DNA from: Diplolepis rosae
Lineage: Eukaryota > Arthropoda > Insecta > Hymenoptera > Diplolepididae
Direction of reading: 5' to 3'
Length of the DNA: 64,000 nt
Assembly: GCA_030998225.1 (NCBI GenBank)
Contig: JAPYXD010000522.1
Span: forward strand, 8,308,001-8,372,000
Under the pieces are notes generated by a model, which worked only from the letters and a program-made list of their open reading frames with translations, searched no databases and was not told the DNA's origin. Positions within the stretch are counted from its first letter, which is position 1. Each line of letters opens with the position of its first letter. Below, one piece after another: positions 44,971 through 58,508 of the stretch. The translations under genes and the position numbers were made by a program.

Positions 44971-46559
44971 TTTCACCGTTTTTTGCAGACACAAAAACAG
45001 TTGAAACCAAAATTAAAAAAAGTTCTTGATGTGCGCTATAGCTATAGTTGTAAAGAATATGTGGTAAAAATTTGATATACATGATAACTCGAGACAGAAT
45101 CATTTGAAATCGATAAACTAAAAAGTTTTCGTTAGTACATGACTTTGTCTGGTGCTTGAGCGAAGGATTTAAAAAAAATTAAAGTTTGCATTTTTAGAGA
45201 ACTTTGAAGTGAAAATCTCGATTTCTCTTACAAAAAATCGACCATTTTATTTTATTTAAACGATTTTATAATCATTGAAAAAAAAATTCTTCGTTCACGC
45301 ACAAGCTAAATATGTATAAAATAAGTCTGAAAAACTTCAAACATATCGATGCATTAGTTTTTGAGAAATCGTGTCCAACGACTTCAAAAGTGTAGTTTTG
45401 AAACAAACGCGTGTGAAGTTTTCAATAATAATGAGACTTTGATAAAAAAAAAATTTTTTAACTCACACTAAATCATCCATTTCGCTCCAATTGTCTTAAA
45501 ATTTTGAAATAACATTATCAAGATCTACTTCAATACATAAAATTATTGACAAAATGCATTTTTCAATATTTCTGACTGAGTATGAACAAACCTTTATTTA
45601 TTTGACCATTTTTACATTTAGTTTCCATTGTGAATTTTTTAAAATGAAATTTTCAAATGACATGAATTGCTTTTTCTACTTTTCATACTAAGTGAACAAA
45701 TCTCATGGGGTGTTCAGAAGGACCAAAAGTAATTTTTCAAACTGGACGAAATAGTGCGGTTTCCGGATTGGAAAACTCTTGTGATGGAAGCAGAGTGGTC
45801 TACAAGTTTTATTCTGACAAAATACATCCAACCTTTTGCTGTTTTAAACTTTAGCTTTCCTATATTCAGCAAGTAGATAGAATATTTAATCTTCCGGGGA
45901 ATCTGAAATTCAAAAGGTTTTTTCTATAAAGTTATTATTAGATAAAAAAATCAAATTTTGTTATTTCACTGCCCTGATAAAAATTCAACGAATTATTAGT
46001 CCCTTATCGACTAATTGTTGTAAACAAACATATATTCATATGCTCATCTTATCGAATTTCATGTCTTACTATGAAATGAATTTTCTACTTTCATTTCTAT
46101 CAGGGAAACTCATTGACACGTGCTCAAGTAGTAAAAGTAAGCAATAGTGAGACAAATAATAAGATAATGATAGTTTAATATCAAAGTATTAAATACCTAA
46201 TTATCGTTCAAAATAACAATATTAAACATATTATCGTTACTTTCGTGAAAGGAAGAGAAATTTCCAAGGATGATAATCTCTTTAAAAAATGCATCTGTAA
46301 ACTTTTTAATGCAAGGATGTGAATTTTTTTTTGAGTGTATAGTCAATGATGGAATCTGAGCAAGCTTTTTTGCCTCGACCTTAATCGTGACAGTTTTCTC
46401 GGCGTACAAAGGAAAATTTTTCGGGTAACTTACATCTCTTGTGTAACTAAGTACTGTCCTATTTACAGCTCTGCTTTTCTCTATCTTTGTTTCTCACCCC
46501 TGTTTCGTCGTTTCCTTCTTCTACTCTTTCCGTATTCACACGCTCGTACCTTCCCCCTC
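44971..46559. other. AT-rich stretch before the CpG island
   Basis: Only the small 45972-46105 inverted repeat. No coding signal. Confidence 0.4.
45972..46105. mobile_element. Possible 134-bp MITE
   Basis: CCCTGATAAAAATTCA pairs with TTTCATTTCTATCAGGG. Confidence 0.4.
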
Positions 46560-46946
46560 TCTACACTTCTCTATTCCATCCCTACTGGTTGACCCGAAGC
46601 GCGCGCATCCAGTCACCCTCTGTTTAGTTCAGTCTTCGGTGCCGCCACTATCGCTCTAGCGCCGCAGTTCGATTAAAACCACCGGCCCGGCCGGCGATTC
46701 GACGCGCTTTTGCGAAATCCGGCGCTCGACTCGCGACACGTAACGTGGATACTGTTTCGTATTTTAATTACTTATTTATTTACCTCTCACGAGCGCGAAC
46801 AGTGATATCGATTATGAACTTCCTACACGTTTTGAATAAAACTAGTGTTTTGTGATTTACGATAACTTTGGATGATTCCCTGGGTTTCGTGAGCCCGGCG
46901 AATCGTGTTTCTCGCACTTTACGAACATTTTCGATTACACCAAGAG
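46560..46946 (+). promoter_or_regulatory. CpG-rich candidate promoter and 5'UTR exon
   Basis: This is the only long CpG-dense non-repeat island in its neighbourhood (about 46600-46760, with GCCGGCGATTCGACGCGC-like sequence). An arthropod-type initiator TCAGT sits at 46629-46633. The sequence then turns AT-rich but stays free of recognised repeats up to a plausible donor, AAGAG|GTCAGT, with GT at 46947. No ORF begins here. It may be a non-coding first exon spliced to the exon with the signal peptide at 58841. Strand and exon are inferred. Confidence 0.4.
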
Positions 46947-48893
46947 GTCAGTGTATCATCGATGATGATCGATAAACTGGGGGAGTAACGCTATCGAGTT
47001 TTCTGTGTTTGTCGTCTTTCGCAACAACCAGCAACAACTCGCCACCTTTGGTCAATCCAGGGATTTTTATTTCATGCTTCGCTGGATACCTTCTACGAAA
47101 TCAAATTAAGATTTTGCTAACGGGAGGATAAACATGTATTTTTTTCATAAGAGAATGACGAAGATGAAACTGTTTGCGAGACAGCTTTTTAAAGAGTAAA
47201 TAAGGAGTCTCAATCAACTTCAACTTAAAAGTCTGATTATCTTGCTTTTTAATCTGGATATTAATCTGAAATATGAAAGTATTCAAAATAAAAGATAATA
47301 ATAAAGGGTCCCTCTCAAAATTTGTATCGATAAAAGGTATAATAAAAAATGCTGTCTGGAATCTTTAAGGGTTTTGAACGATGACAATATTTTTTATTTC
47401 AAAACAAAATGAGTTATTATTTCTATATTCAGAGCCTTTCAAATATAGGATCTCTTATTAAAAATACGCTATTTTTTAATTTAATGGCGAAGAAAACAAT
47501 CATTTAGGTTAAAAAAATATATATTTTTCATCGTTCAATGAACATTCAAAACTGTAAGTACATAGTTTCTGTAACATTTGAATAGAATTATTGTCGAATA
47601 AGTTATATAACAAAACCGCTAATTTTGAAACTTTCAAGTAGAAGTTGGTTGAGTATCACATCGGATGGTTTAACCTCTAATAGAAAGTTTTTTTTTATCA
47701 AAACAGGAGAGGGGTATAGTTTTTTTTGGAATCCAATTTTTCATTCTGTAGCGGTAGAAGGTGTAAAATTCGTATTTGAGGTTAGAAACAATTGCTACAA
47801 TACGATTTAAAATCAAGAGGATTTTATTTACTAAAGCAGGACTAAATATCACAATTATTTAATGGATTTTTTTCTCATGATATTTTAATTCAAGAAGATG
47901 AAAATTTTTGAGATTAAAATTAATATTTTAAGTAACTTTTCTGAATTCTATTTCGGGAAAGTTTGATGACTCCTGACATTCCATGTTGATAAATGAAAGT
48001 TTAAAGACTCACCAGCTTTTACGTTAGGATGTTTTTGAATTATTCATTTTGTGATGTTCTTAAATATCCAACGTGATGATACATTATTAAAATATCGTCT
48101 TGCAGAAGACGGAAGAAATCTTTGGCAAGAGCTGAATTTATCGATCAGGTCTAAGAGAGAACATAAACTATAATATACAGCATACTTTGGAAATTATATC
48201 AGTAATAATTCAAACAAGACAGAAATTAATAATCCCTTTAAGCTCCGTATTTCGTACTAAAATAGTCGACTCTTCTTACTAAGGGAATAAGTAAATAATA
48301 AATTGAAATGATAAAAGGACTTGTGAAAAAAATTGAAAATGATGATATTCATTAATGGAAAGGCATTAAGAAATGAAATATTGTCTCCATGACTTTGAAA
48401 ATGATCCTTTGACATTTTAACCTATTTTTCAATATCTCTGGATAAATATTCCTTATATATTTTTCCGAGCTTTATTATTAAATAATAAAAAATTCTAAGC
48501 AGTTCCTCTTTTTATTCTGAATTACTTCACGTACATAAAATTGAATAAATCATGAGTCTAAATGAATCTCTTCCTACACGATTCATTCATGAATGCCTGG
48601 ATTTGATTAAATATTGAGGAGAAAAGAATGAAATAGAAAAACGGTGTTCAGAGTTTATTTGTAGGGCGTCAAACTTCATCAGCCGGTGTATTTCGTTGAT
48701 AATTCACAGCCCCTAGAGGGAAGATGTAATTGTTGCGCTGCAACCCAGAAACGTGCTCAATTTGACAAAAACGGACGAAAACTTTTTTTCGAGAATGAGT
48801 CTAATAATAAAAAAAATTTACAGTTTTGCAAATAAAATTATGAAGAAAGGATTTTAATGGTAGATATTTTTAGGTAAAATTATATTTTAAAAA
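46947..48893. other. AT-rich, possible intron of gene 2
   Basis: Holds the 47370-47570 repeat and otherwise nothing recognised. Confidence 0.35.
47370..47570 (+). repeat. Dispersed 200-bp repeat, copy 1
   Basis: Matches 61535-61722 in direct orientation (ATTTCAAAACAAAATGAG, AAATACGCTA, TCATCGTTCAATGAACATTC, AAAACTGTAAGTACAT). Type unknown. Confidence 0.55.
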
Positions 48894-51126
48894 TCTGCAT
48901 TCTCATCGCTCGCAAGTTTGAGCGCCCCTAGGGCGTGAGATTCGATCGTCGCGCTTCGCGCTCCGTTTTGTTTGGACCTCAAACTTTACGCTCGGTCTTA
49001 TATTCTTCTCATACATTTTTTCAAGTTACTAAATTTGTTTTTGATTTCAAATTAAAAAGGAAATTCAATTTGCTTAAGGCTCTATCAGCTTCAAGGAACA
49101 CATTCGCATTATGACACTCGCGCTCGATTTTCTGTATACATTTCTGTAACTTTAATAATTTACATAATTAAAAAATTTATTTTCTTTCAAATATCTCGAT
49201 GAGGAAAAACAATCGTCGACTTTATTTAAGCAACAGATTTTGCATTTTAACGCTCATTTCGTATCTCACAAATTTTGGTTAAAAAATGAAATTTTTTATT
49301 TTCAATAGTGTTTTATTAAAATAAAAACATAAAATATGCATCTTTTCAAAAATATCCTATTGAGAATTTGTAGACCTCATTCAAACAATTTTTCATCTTA
49401 ACGTTTTTTTCGTTTCTAAAATATTTTAATCTTCCAAAGTAGAGAGGTCTAGTGCGATTGGTTGTCAACATACAGGGGCTCAAATTTTCGACGTTTTAAC
49501 ACGCACGCCGTTATTCAATCAATCATATCTTCTGATAAAGTTGATCAATTTAATTTTTATATTAGTGTTTTTCAGACGTTTTTTATGCGACCTTTTAAAT
49601 AAAAAAACTTTATTCTTTCCTTTCAAAATCGTCCCAAGTAGAAAGTGGAGCGGAAATTGTTATTGGATTTATAAGAGGGCTACAATTCAGTGGAATTTCA
49701 AGAAGATTGAAGACAACAAATTTTTAGGCGGGTACACATGGCAAATTTTGCTCCATATCATGTTTAAAAACTTGAACTTTCGATTTTCAATAGTATTTTT
49801 TTCAGATAAAAAAATCATATATACATCTTATAAAAAAATGAAACGATTTAAATTTGTATATCTTTTGTTACTAAACAATTTTGTATTTTAACGTTTTCTT
49901 GCATCTCGTAAAATTTAACAGGGAAATTGTGAAAGGCAAAAGTCAAGTCATCGATTTTCTTTATTTTTTGTTATTTTGTAGTGATTGGGACACTAAACAA
50001 TGGTGCCAAATTGTTTTGCAAAATGTTCAATATTTTCAATGTTATTAACAATTGAAAATTATGGACCTTTTTTCATGATTTCTTGACATATTATTCCTTT
50101 CCATAACATCCCAAGAATACTCATAGAAAAAGAGGAAGGAAGAAGGCGACTACCAAAACCTCATCCTTCATTTCCTTCGTCCTTTTTTATTTCTTTCTTA
50201 TATGAAATAGAAAATTGTAATTTTGTACATTAAGTACAAAACAGTCGAAATTTATGTTTAAAATATGAGTAAGCGTCTCTAAGTATAATTTTCAGCACTT
50301 TTCAATACTATTCTGGGCGCACCCGACCGCTAGAGTCAGAGGCTCGATATGACGCGTCGGGAGTTTTGAACTTCAAAATTTTTTTACTCCAATATAACAA
50401 AAAACACAATTTTTATATTTTCAGGGTACGTTAGGAAGATTTCAAACATTATTTTAAAAAAAATTGAAAATCGATGATGTGCTTCACGTTTAAAAACAAG
50501 AATTAATTTTTTTTTTAATAAATAATTGAAAATCAATAATTTTGTAAATTTTTTTCTTACTTTATCCAAATTTAATGTTTTCTGCGTAATTTTGTATCAG
50601 AACATTTTTTGTACGACTAAAAGATTTTTAATTATAAAATCATGAAAAAATGGTCCAAAATGTTCAATTGTTAATAACATTGGTCTACAATAACCAAAAA
50701 TAAAGAATACATCAAATTTCATCCGAAACGCCCCATACTGTAACTTTCCTAATTTTGATTTAGTCGAAAATGTTATTGGGATAATCCGTGAAGATTTATG
50801 AGCAATATCAAAAACCAATATCGCAGTTTTTGATATTCTCAAAAAAAAAAATTTTTTTAGACACAAAAATGCTCTTATTTTAACAATTCATGTCGGATGT
50901 GGCTGGATAACGAACTTGTCTTTAATTTCTTGGCTCCAATAAAGTATGCCAAAGCTCAATTCAATCCGATAATGTTTTGGAGAATAATCAAGTATACACA
51001 CAGAGAGACACTTTCGTAAAAACCGTTTGTTCTCACTCAGGGGTCTCAAAACCTAAAAATTGGATGAAAATTCCGAAAGTGATTTTTCACATAAAACCAA
51101 ATCCTTCTCATATGATGAGAATCTAA
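48894..51126 (+). repeat. Mobile satellite, copy B
   Basis: CTGCATTCTCATCGCTCGCA start and a TTCTCATATGATGAGAA hairpin end. The unit TTCGTATCTCACAAATTTTG repeats. It carries two extra segments (about 49436-49740 and 50010-50400) not in copy A. Confidence 0.6.
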
Positions 51127-51764
51127 TAAAAATAACTTATATTTTTGTATCCCATGTGGGAATCGCCAAGGTATGCGAATAAAACTTTCTTTTTGAGGAG
51201 GGGAAACTACTCCGCAAAAATTTACCTCTCACGGGGGCGCTAGGGTAAATTAAAAAAAAAGTTCAGTGCCATCTACTGCGGAATACGAATAAAACTTACG
51301 TATTTTTTAATGGAGAATCCGTGCTTGCAATAAAAAATAGAGGTTCCCATTCGAAATTTAAAAGCCACCCCCAGGGTGTGGGATAAATTTTTGTGGATTC
51401 GTTTATCCTCCTTGAAACTAAGAAGTTTTTATTGCGGACATTTTTTCCGTACAATTCATATTTCTTGAGATATCTGGATGTCTGAAGATAAAAACTCACC
51501 CTGTATATTACTTCTTGATTACTTAGTAAAGTTCAAAGAACTTTATATCCGCATTTGAAAATCTTCAAAACAAACAATCAATATGAATATTATATGAATT
51601 TACACTACGCGTTTCAGTTGATTCATGTTCTCACATTGAGTAGACACGAATGATTTGTTCAGAATTTAGCAAAATTTCTAACTTATGATTACTCATTTAA
51701 TTTGACATCATATTCAATAATCCACAAAAATGCAAAATATTCTACTCTATACTACTCTACGCTA

Positions 51765-52688
51765 CTACTGTGGGGAAAAACTAAGGTGAATTTTGTTATA
51801 AAATGAAAAATCTTTATTTATTTATCCAAATCAATTTCATCCCCTTCAAAGTAATCCCCTCCCGATACAATTCACTTATGCCAACGTCTTTTCCAATCGT
51901 CGAAACATTTGTTACATTCGATTTCCGGAATTGCCTCCAAAGCCTACTTCGATTCGGCTTGTATCTCTTCAATCGTCTCAAAACGGTGTCGCCGGAGTGG
52001 TCTTTTGCGTTTGGCGAATAGCCGGAAGTCACACGGAGCCAAATGAGGCGAATATGGTGGTTGTGGAACGATATGCGTTGAGTTTTTGGCGAAATGGTCA
52101 CAAACGAATGCAGTGTGAGACGGCGCATTATCGTTATGCAAAAACCACAAGTTGTCTGCCCAAAATATTTTTTGAAACCGTGTTGAGTGATCCTCTTGAA
52201 ATGCCAATAGTGTCAGCATGCTCTCTAATTGTCAATCGACAATTTTTGTGAACTACTTCTTTGATTTGATTGACGTGTTGCTCGTCAGCTGATGTTGATG
52301 GTCGTCCGGGGCGTTCCAAGTCATCAAAACGTTCTCTGCATTCTTTGATGTTTTTGTACCACTTATAAACATTTTTTTGCGGTATGGTCAAATCACCGAA
52401 GACCTTCTGCAACATTCTGAACGTTTTCGCAACTGAAATTCCATTCCACAAACAAAATTTAATGGCACTTCTTTGCTCAACAAATCCAGACTTTGTAAAA
52501 ATCGAAAAAATCACTTTTTGTCGTTTAGAAAACACAAGCATCACTATATAAAAAATGATGACATTGACATGAAATTTGGCACAGATGTCAGTAACAGTAG
52601 GACCAACATAAAAATAAAAGAGTTTTCCCGAATCGATTAGCCCGCGAAGTTTAAATTAAAAATTCACCTTACTTTTTGCCCACAGTAG
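51765..52688 (-). mobile_element. Mariner 10, internally deleted
   Basis: The ends CTACTGTGGGGAAAAACTAA and TTACTTTTTGCCCACAGTAG are bordered by TA. The minus-strand ORF 52544-52134 holds the N-terminal domain (EQRSAIKFCLWNGISVAKT, ERFDDLERPGRPS, IGISRGSLN). At NILGRQ it meets LHNDNAPSHTAF in another frame, then PQPPYSPHLAPCDFRLF. The first catalytic Asp region is missing. Confidence 0.8.
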
Positions 52689-52692
52689 TATA

Positions 52693-53500
52693 CTATCTGA
52701 TCAAATTTGACCCGGACTGGTTGAAAAAACGACATTTTATGTATTTTAATACAAATATTTATTATCCCCTTCAAAATAGGCTCCTTTTGAGTGAATACAA
52801 GCATGCCAACGGTTAATCCAATTTTCTATAAACTTCTTATACGCCTCGGCCGGTATGGCCTTCAGTTCCTTCAGCGAATTTCTTGTTATGGCCTCAATCG
52901 ACTCATGGCGCGTTCCCCGGAGCAGATATTTGAGTTTTGGAAACAGGAAAAAGTCACAGAGAGCCAAATCTGTCGAATACGGTGGCTGAGCAATGACTTT
53001 TGTTTCGTGTTTAGCCGAAAATTCAGTGACAATCAGGCTGGAATATGATGGCGCATTATCGTCGTCTGGCGGCGACGCGCTTCATACCCAAAACATGAAC
53101 CTCAATGTGTTGAGTCGATCCATAAGAGATGTTGAGAGCCTCTGCTACCTCTCTAATGCCAACATGACGATTTTTGAGCACAATTTTCTTCACTTTTTTG
53201 ATGTTATCGTCGTTAGCAGAGGTGGATGGACATTTTCAATGATTCCGTAGCTGTAATTCCATTGGAAACACAAAATTTCAAGCAAACTCGTTGTTCAATT
53301 TTTTTTTTTCATAGTAAAAATCACCAAACTTTTCGCATCGTAAACCAATGGCTGCCAAACACACTCTAATGGAGGTCTCCTGCTCAAACTTCACATGACT
53401 GTCAAAGAAGGTGTTACCAATCTAGAGAAAAAACTTTTTACCGTTTCGGTTTACGCGCGCGGTTTAACTGGACCAGTCCGGGTCCAATTCGATCAGATGG
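52693..53500 (-). mobile_element. Mariner 11, internally deleted
   Basis: The ends CTATCTGATCAAATTTGACC and GGTCCAATTCGATCAGATGG are bordered by TA. The C-terminal part is open at 52967-52746 (DFFLFPKLKYLLRG to GAYFEGDN). Upstream DDNAPSYSS joins VLGMKRVAAR, so the central catalytic block is gone. It starts four bases after mariner 10. Confidence 0.8.
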
Positions 53501-53734
53501 TATATATAATTAGAAACTCGGTCGGTCTTTCTCACACGCTAACTCGATCTCTCTTTATGAAAAATAAATTAAATGAATGCCATTCGACGCAAAATTTAAT
53601 AAGCTTTCAAAACATTTTTAAAAAACATTATACCCTTATTTTTTACTGAGATACCCGAAAAAAATAGAGGCATGTTTTTAATACGATTTTTCTAGAGGTC
53701 TGACAATTCTGGCCGGTACTGTGTAAAAAAAATA

Positions 53735-53995
53735 CACTCAACTCACGCTAAGGCGACGCAGATAAAACCCAGTGTTCGCATTGAGGCATTCGCGATAGGG
53801 AATCCCACTCACTTTCTGAAACCTGTCTCGTGCGTTTAGTTTTGATGTCTGCGCATGTAAACATAGTCACGTTGGTAACTTATGGTTCGTGGTGGGGGTA
53901 AAGGGAAAGCAATGCCCGACGCCTTATGAAGATCATTGCCGCCGCCTAAGCGCGAACGTCGCCTTAACGATGTTCGTCTTAGCGTGAATCGAGTG
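53735..53995. mobile_element. Short MITE, CACTCAACTCACGCTAAG ends
   Basis: ACACTCAACTCACGCTAAGG pairs with GTCTTAGCGTGAATCGAGTG. Confidence 0.5.
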
Positions 53996-54041
53996 CAGCC
54001 CTGTCCGACCAAGGCCTTTTTCAATGTTAAAAAAGTCGTCT

Positions 54042-55422
54042 CTTAGTGATGCCACTTGGAACTAATCCGCTAGCGGCGCCACCTCCGTCCTCTCATATGA
54101 AAGTATTGTTTTATATGGAGAAAATTGATAAACAATTAAAGTTTTATGATTTTTGAAGAACTAAGATTATTAATTTTATTAAAATAACATTTTTAAATAC
54201 TAATCAGAACTTGTAACATAAAATTGTTATAACAATCTAGAAAATTAATCACAAAAGTACGAGAAATAAATTGTCTTGCATATAGGATCCTTATATCACG
54301 AATAATTAGAGTAAAATTATTTCTTCATTAATATTTCTTTACCAATATCGATAATAATGGAAATATTAGCAATATATTTATTTATTGCTTTTCTTCATTA
54401 ATTGCCTTATTTTATGTTGATAATACAAAATATTATGCATTGCATTATGAATAACAAGACCTTATCATTTGATCTAATATAGTTGCTTTAATAAAGTATA
54501 AGTATTAATTAATGGATTGAATTAATATATATAATTAATTCAAGCAATCAATTATTAATCATCTAATATAAAATTCAATTAATAAATTAATTGAAAAAAT
54601 AAAAATTGTCTATTATTATATTATTATGGAAGATTAATCATATTCAAATTATTTTAATGAACTAATATCAAACATTATTGAACGTTAAATTGACAAATAA
54701 TTAAAATATTTAGTCAGTTGAAATCCATAAGGAATCTTGCACTGGAATAATTGCGCCATGGAGAAAAAAAGTCGACCAATAAAATTTTTTTTTCATATTT
54801 ATAAAAAATTGTTATAGTACCTATTGAAAGGGTATTCCATTAAATCAAAGAAACTTTAATATTTCATGCGGAAATTGTCAACATTCTGATCCATTTTTTA
54901 AATTACAGTATGCATGAAAAATATACAATCAAACTAATAAATAAATCACTCAATAGCATTTTTCAAAAGCTTTAAATGTATTTATTATCTACGTCTATTT
55001 TTATCTATTCTACCATTTCCTAAATTATAATTTAAAAAAAATATATTTTAGGCATAAAAATGTCGTAACTGGACCATATTCATTACATGAACTTGCTACT
55101 TCCCTTAAGTATTTATTATTTTGTGAGAAAATAAATTGGTAAAAATGTCTTATTTTCAAAAATAAAAAAATTCAAAATAATGAAGAATCTAAGTCACACA
55201 CAGTATAAATATATGCTTGTATTTTGTTATGAATATTTATAAATATGCACTAAAAACACTAAACTTTCATAATAATAAAACAATTATTAGAATTTAGGAA
55301 ATGTTTCCATTTTTCCAATAATTATTTAAATTTGTTTATGAAGACCATGCAAAACAATACTTTTATATGAGAGGACAGAGGTGGCGCCGCCTTACGGATT
55401 AGTTCCACCTGGCATCACTAAG
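54042..55422. mobile_element. 1.4-kb MITE with AT-rich core
   Basis: Arms of about 68 bp: CTTAGTGATGCCACTTGGAA with GGCGCCACCTCCGTCCTCTC against GAGAGGACAGAGGTGGCGCC and GGCATCACTAAG. The interior 54120-55350 is extremely AT-rich and has no ORF. Confidence 0.7.
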
Positions 55423-55463
55423 ACACCGAAATTTACCTCGTCGTCGGATAGGGCTGGTCGAGT

Positions 55464-55586
55464 GTATTACGATTTGAATTTGTAGATCTTTTTGCAGTAA
55501 ACAATTTTGCATCATAAAGTTTTTTTCGTATCTCTAATACTTTTACTGGAAAATGGAATTTTGATATTGACTTTTGTTTCAAGTTT
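55464..55586 (+). repeat. Mobile satellite fragment D
   Basis: One unit: GATTTGAATTTGTAGATCTT, ACAATTTTGCATCATAAAG, GGAAAATGGAATTTTGATAT as at 20990-21090. It stops where TTAACCCTTTGCGGTCGAGC begins (55587). Confidence 0.55.
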
Positions 55587-56399
55587 TAACCCTTTGCGGT
55601 CGAGCGCTTTTTCAAGTGCGCTTCTTGCTGGGTCGAACAAATTTTGTTGAAGACAGCGATATCATGTACTAAAGCGTTAAATATATGAAGTTGATTGGCA
55701 AATATTTTGTTTAATGGAATTTTAGACTTCATTAAAGAACAATAACAATTTTTATTTTAAAACAGAATATTTTGTTCTAGTGAATAGAAATTTGATGTCG
55801 CTTGTGCGGTGATATTTGTCGGAAAAGGGCAACTTTTCTAATTTTGGTTGAATCGAAAAATTTTATAAGCTTAGCTACCATTTTCTCATGTAACTACCGT
55901 TTGCAACGTTTATAGCCAAAAAGATAAAATTTGTTTCCAATTATAGTTTGTTGATTTTTAAATGATTGACTGATTAATACTTCTATTGTCATTTTGAACA
56001 TGAATACACGGAAATAGAAACTGTGCGTAAATTATTTAAAATTTTTTTTGCAGATGATGGAATTTTGGTTTTGTATTTTCGTTTATGAACGTTGCGAACG
56101 GCAGTTACATATTTTTTCAAGAATTTCCAAACGTTCGGTAACCTGAGGTTTGTTTTGTTAGGTCAAAGGGGGTTAAAACCCCGCGGCGTTTGGCAATTTT
56201 TAAAAGCGTTCCAGCGTGTGATTATATGTATGAGTACAAATATAATTTTGTGTTCATACAAGCGTGAGTCCATAATAATGATATGATATATAAAATATAT
56301 TCTTTATTGTCAGTTAAATTCTATTTTCGTTCTAAACTTGAGGAATACTTAATTTTTCTTTGTAAAGCCAACATCGATTTTAATTAAAAATTCAGACGG

Positions 56400-57020
56400 A
56401 TCTATTTTTATGAAGAAATTTCGGCCTCGCTAGGCTGGGCCTAGTTCTGGCGAGCTGTGGTATGGCATGAAATATCGAATCAGGCCTGGGTATGGCCTGG
56501 CAGACAGGTTAGTCAACCGCCCACGTTAGGCCTAGGCCTGTTTCGGTGTTCAATTGCCTCGATAGGGCCAAGACTGGCAATTCCTACACGGGCTGCATTA
56601 ATTTAGAACTACGTCCATGTAGAAAGTGCCAGGCCTGGCGCTAGTCCTGCAATGACACGCCGAACCAGGCCTGGGCCAGACCAGGTGCGGTCAAAAAATA
56701 TTGTCGAAAAATCAAACCCAGGCCTTGTTTGGCGTTTCATACCTCGCCACAGCTTGCCAGGCCTGGGCCCAGTCAAAGCCATGTCAAAATTTCTGCCCGG
56801 GCCTTTACCGCGCCAGTATTAAATCTCTACAGCTAGAAAAATATTATAAAAAGTAGGTTTTAGCTCTAGATTGTAAAAAGGCCTTGAACTGGCCTTAGAG
56901 AGGTGTTCTATCTAGGGCCTACCAAAAACAGTCTAGTCAAATAATGTAAGTCCTTAACATATTTTCAAGGAGAAGTCTAGGTAGGACCAACCTAGGGCCA
57001 CTTTCAAATTTCTATACAGT
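56400..57020. repeat. GGCCTGG repeat region
   Basis: AGGCTGGGCCTAGTTC, CAGGCCTGGGCCAGACCAGG and TTTGGCGTTTCATACCTCG show the same family as 41934-43270, without a clean period. Confidence 0.6.
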
Positions 57021-57954
57021 CAGTTTGACTTTTTCCTCTAAACGAAATGTGGAAACGATTCGAAGCTTTAATATTGATGGAAGTTAACATGTTCATAAAT
57101 GTATTTTTCCATATTTAGCAGAGAATTGTTCTGGTTTGAAATCGTCCGAGGTTTTGCGTTATTGTCAGTTATTTTCATCTCTTATTCTCCTTTTCTGTGA
57201 TCCCGGCCGTTGGTTATAGAGCGAAATATAGGATCTCATTTTGTTGAGGAAGTTTAATTGAAAGAGATATACTCCTCGAAACTCATTGCTTGCCTTATGT
57301 ATATATTTGGCTCGATCTTGCTGAGATTTTACGAGCTTGCTGTGTAGATGGAGTAATGTTGGTGCCGGCAGGAAATGCTGTTAACACTGCCTGACCGAAG
57401 TAACGGGTTAAGTACCAACAATGTGAACTTTTCATTCATAAGAGATTTCACAGAGCACTCAAGAAATAACATTTGTTATGTAAAACGTGTTTAATTAAAC
57501 TCTCAATTTAAATTCCTACTTTCCACTGCAGCTATTCAATTAATTCAAGTTTTGGATGAAAAAATAGTTATTTTCAACTGAATTCTTCTTTTACTTGAAC
57601 AAAATTTTATTCGCGGGTTTAGAAATTTCAATTAGAAAAAGTAAACTTTTTCCAAGACAAAGAAGTTATAATATTGTGGGTGATAATGAGTTGCAATTTT
57701 GCTACATTCGTTTTGTTCTCAGCAAATTGAATTTGAAAATTTAAAACTCATGCGTACCATTTAATCAACTTTTTAATTGCTTCTGTAAAAAAAGTTTGAT
57801 AATTAAAGCGATGAAAAAAACTCTTCAATATGACGTTTTTCTTAATGATTAAAAATTGTTTTACAAAGCAGAAAACATTACTGTGGATGCTTTCTTACAG
57901 AATGCAATACCTTAATCTTTTGTTTCCGTTTTTTCTGTTATCAGATTGTCAGGG

Positions 57955-58205
57955 ACTGATGATTTCAACCCCTTGAGTATCAAACAAAATTTCACGGTCT
58001 GTGTCAAAGCGCGGAGACATTTTTTTTCGATTTCGATGAAAGTTGGTATTCGAGGGTTTTCGGGGTCACTTCTTACGAATTTCCACTACAAAATTGGAAA
58101 TAAAAATGGCGGATCCAATATGGTCGATCAAAAGAGTATAAATTTACTTGATTGAGATGAAAATTGGTACTCGGGGTTTTTGTGTTCGCTGATTATGAAT
58201 GTTTA
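57955..58205 (+). repeat. Two degenerate units of about 120 bp
   Basis: GATGAAAGTTGGTATTCGAG and GATGAAAATTGGTACTCGGG each lie before GGGTTTT, GTTCGCTGATT or GTCACTT. AAAATGGCGGATCCAATATG lies between. Confidence 0.45.
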
Positions 58206-58508
58206 CACTCAGAAGAAAATGCTATTGAATCTATAGCATTCCTGCCAAAAGCATGTATATTATTGATTAAAAAAAAAGTGCTATGAGAACAAATAAATAT
58301 GCAATTAACTGTAATTGTTGACAAGTTTTTGATTTTTTTCAAAATTTGTATTAAAAAGAAGTTAAGAAACACGCTTTACTGTCTTTTCTTACGTTTCCCA
58401 AATTTTCAGCAAGATATTTTGAAAATTAAAAAAGTTAACTTAAATGAACGAATAAATGTATAATTTAATCACGTGGTCCGATTGATCCATGACCTTAAGA
58501 CTAAAATT

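Noticed and set aside
49541..49891. 116-codon ORF in the satellite copy B
   Set aside because: Random open frame in AT-rich repeat with no domain.
51814..52251. Overlapping ORFs on both strands at 51803-52251
   Set aside because: Only the minus-strand frames encode mariner motifs; the plus-strand frames are shadows.
55587..57414. Possible large TTAA element (TTAACCCTTTGCGG to ACGGGTTAA)
   Set aside because: The ends agree over only a few bases and the interior contains the GGCCTGG repeat; support is too weak to call.
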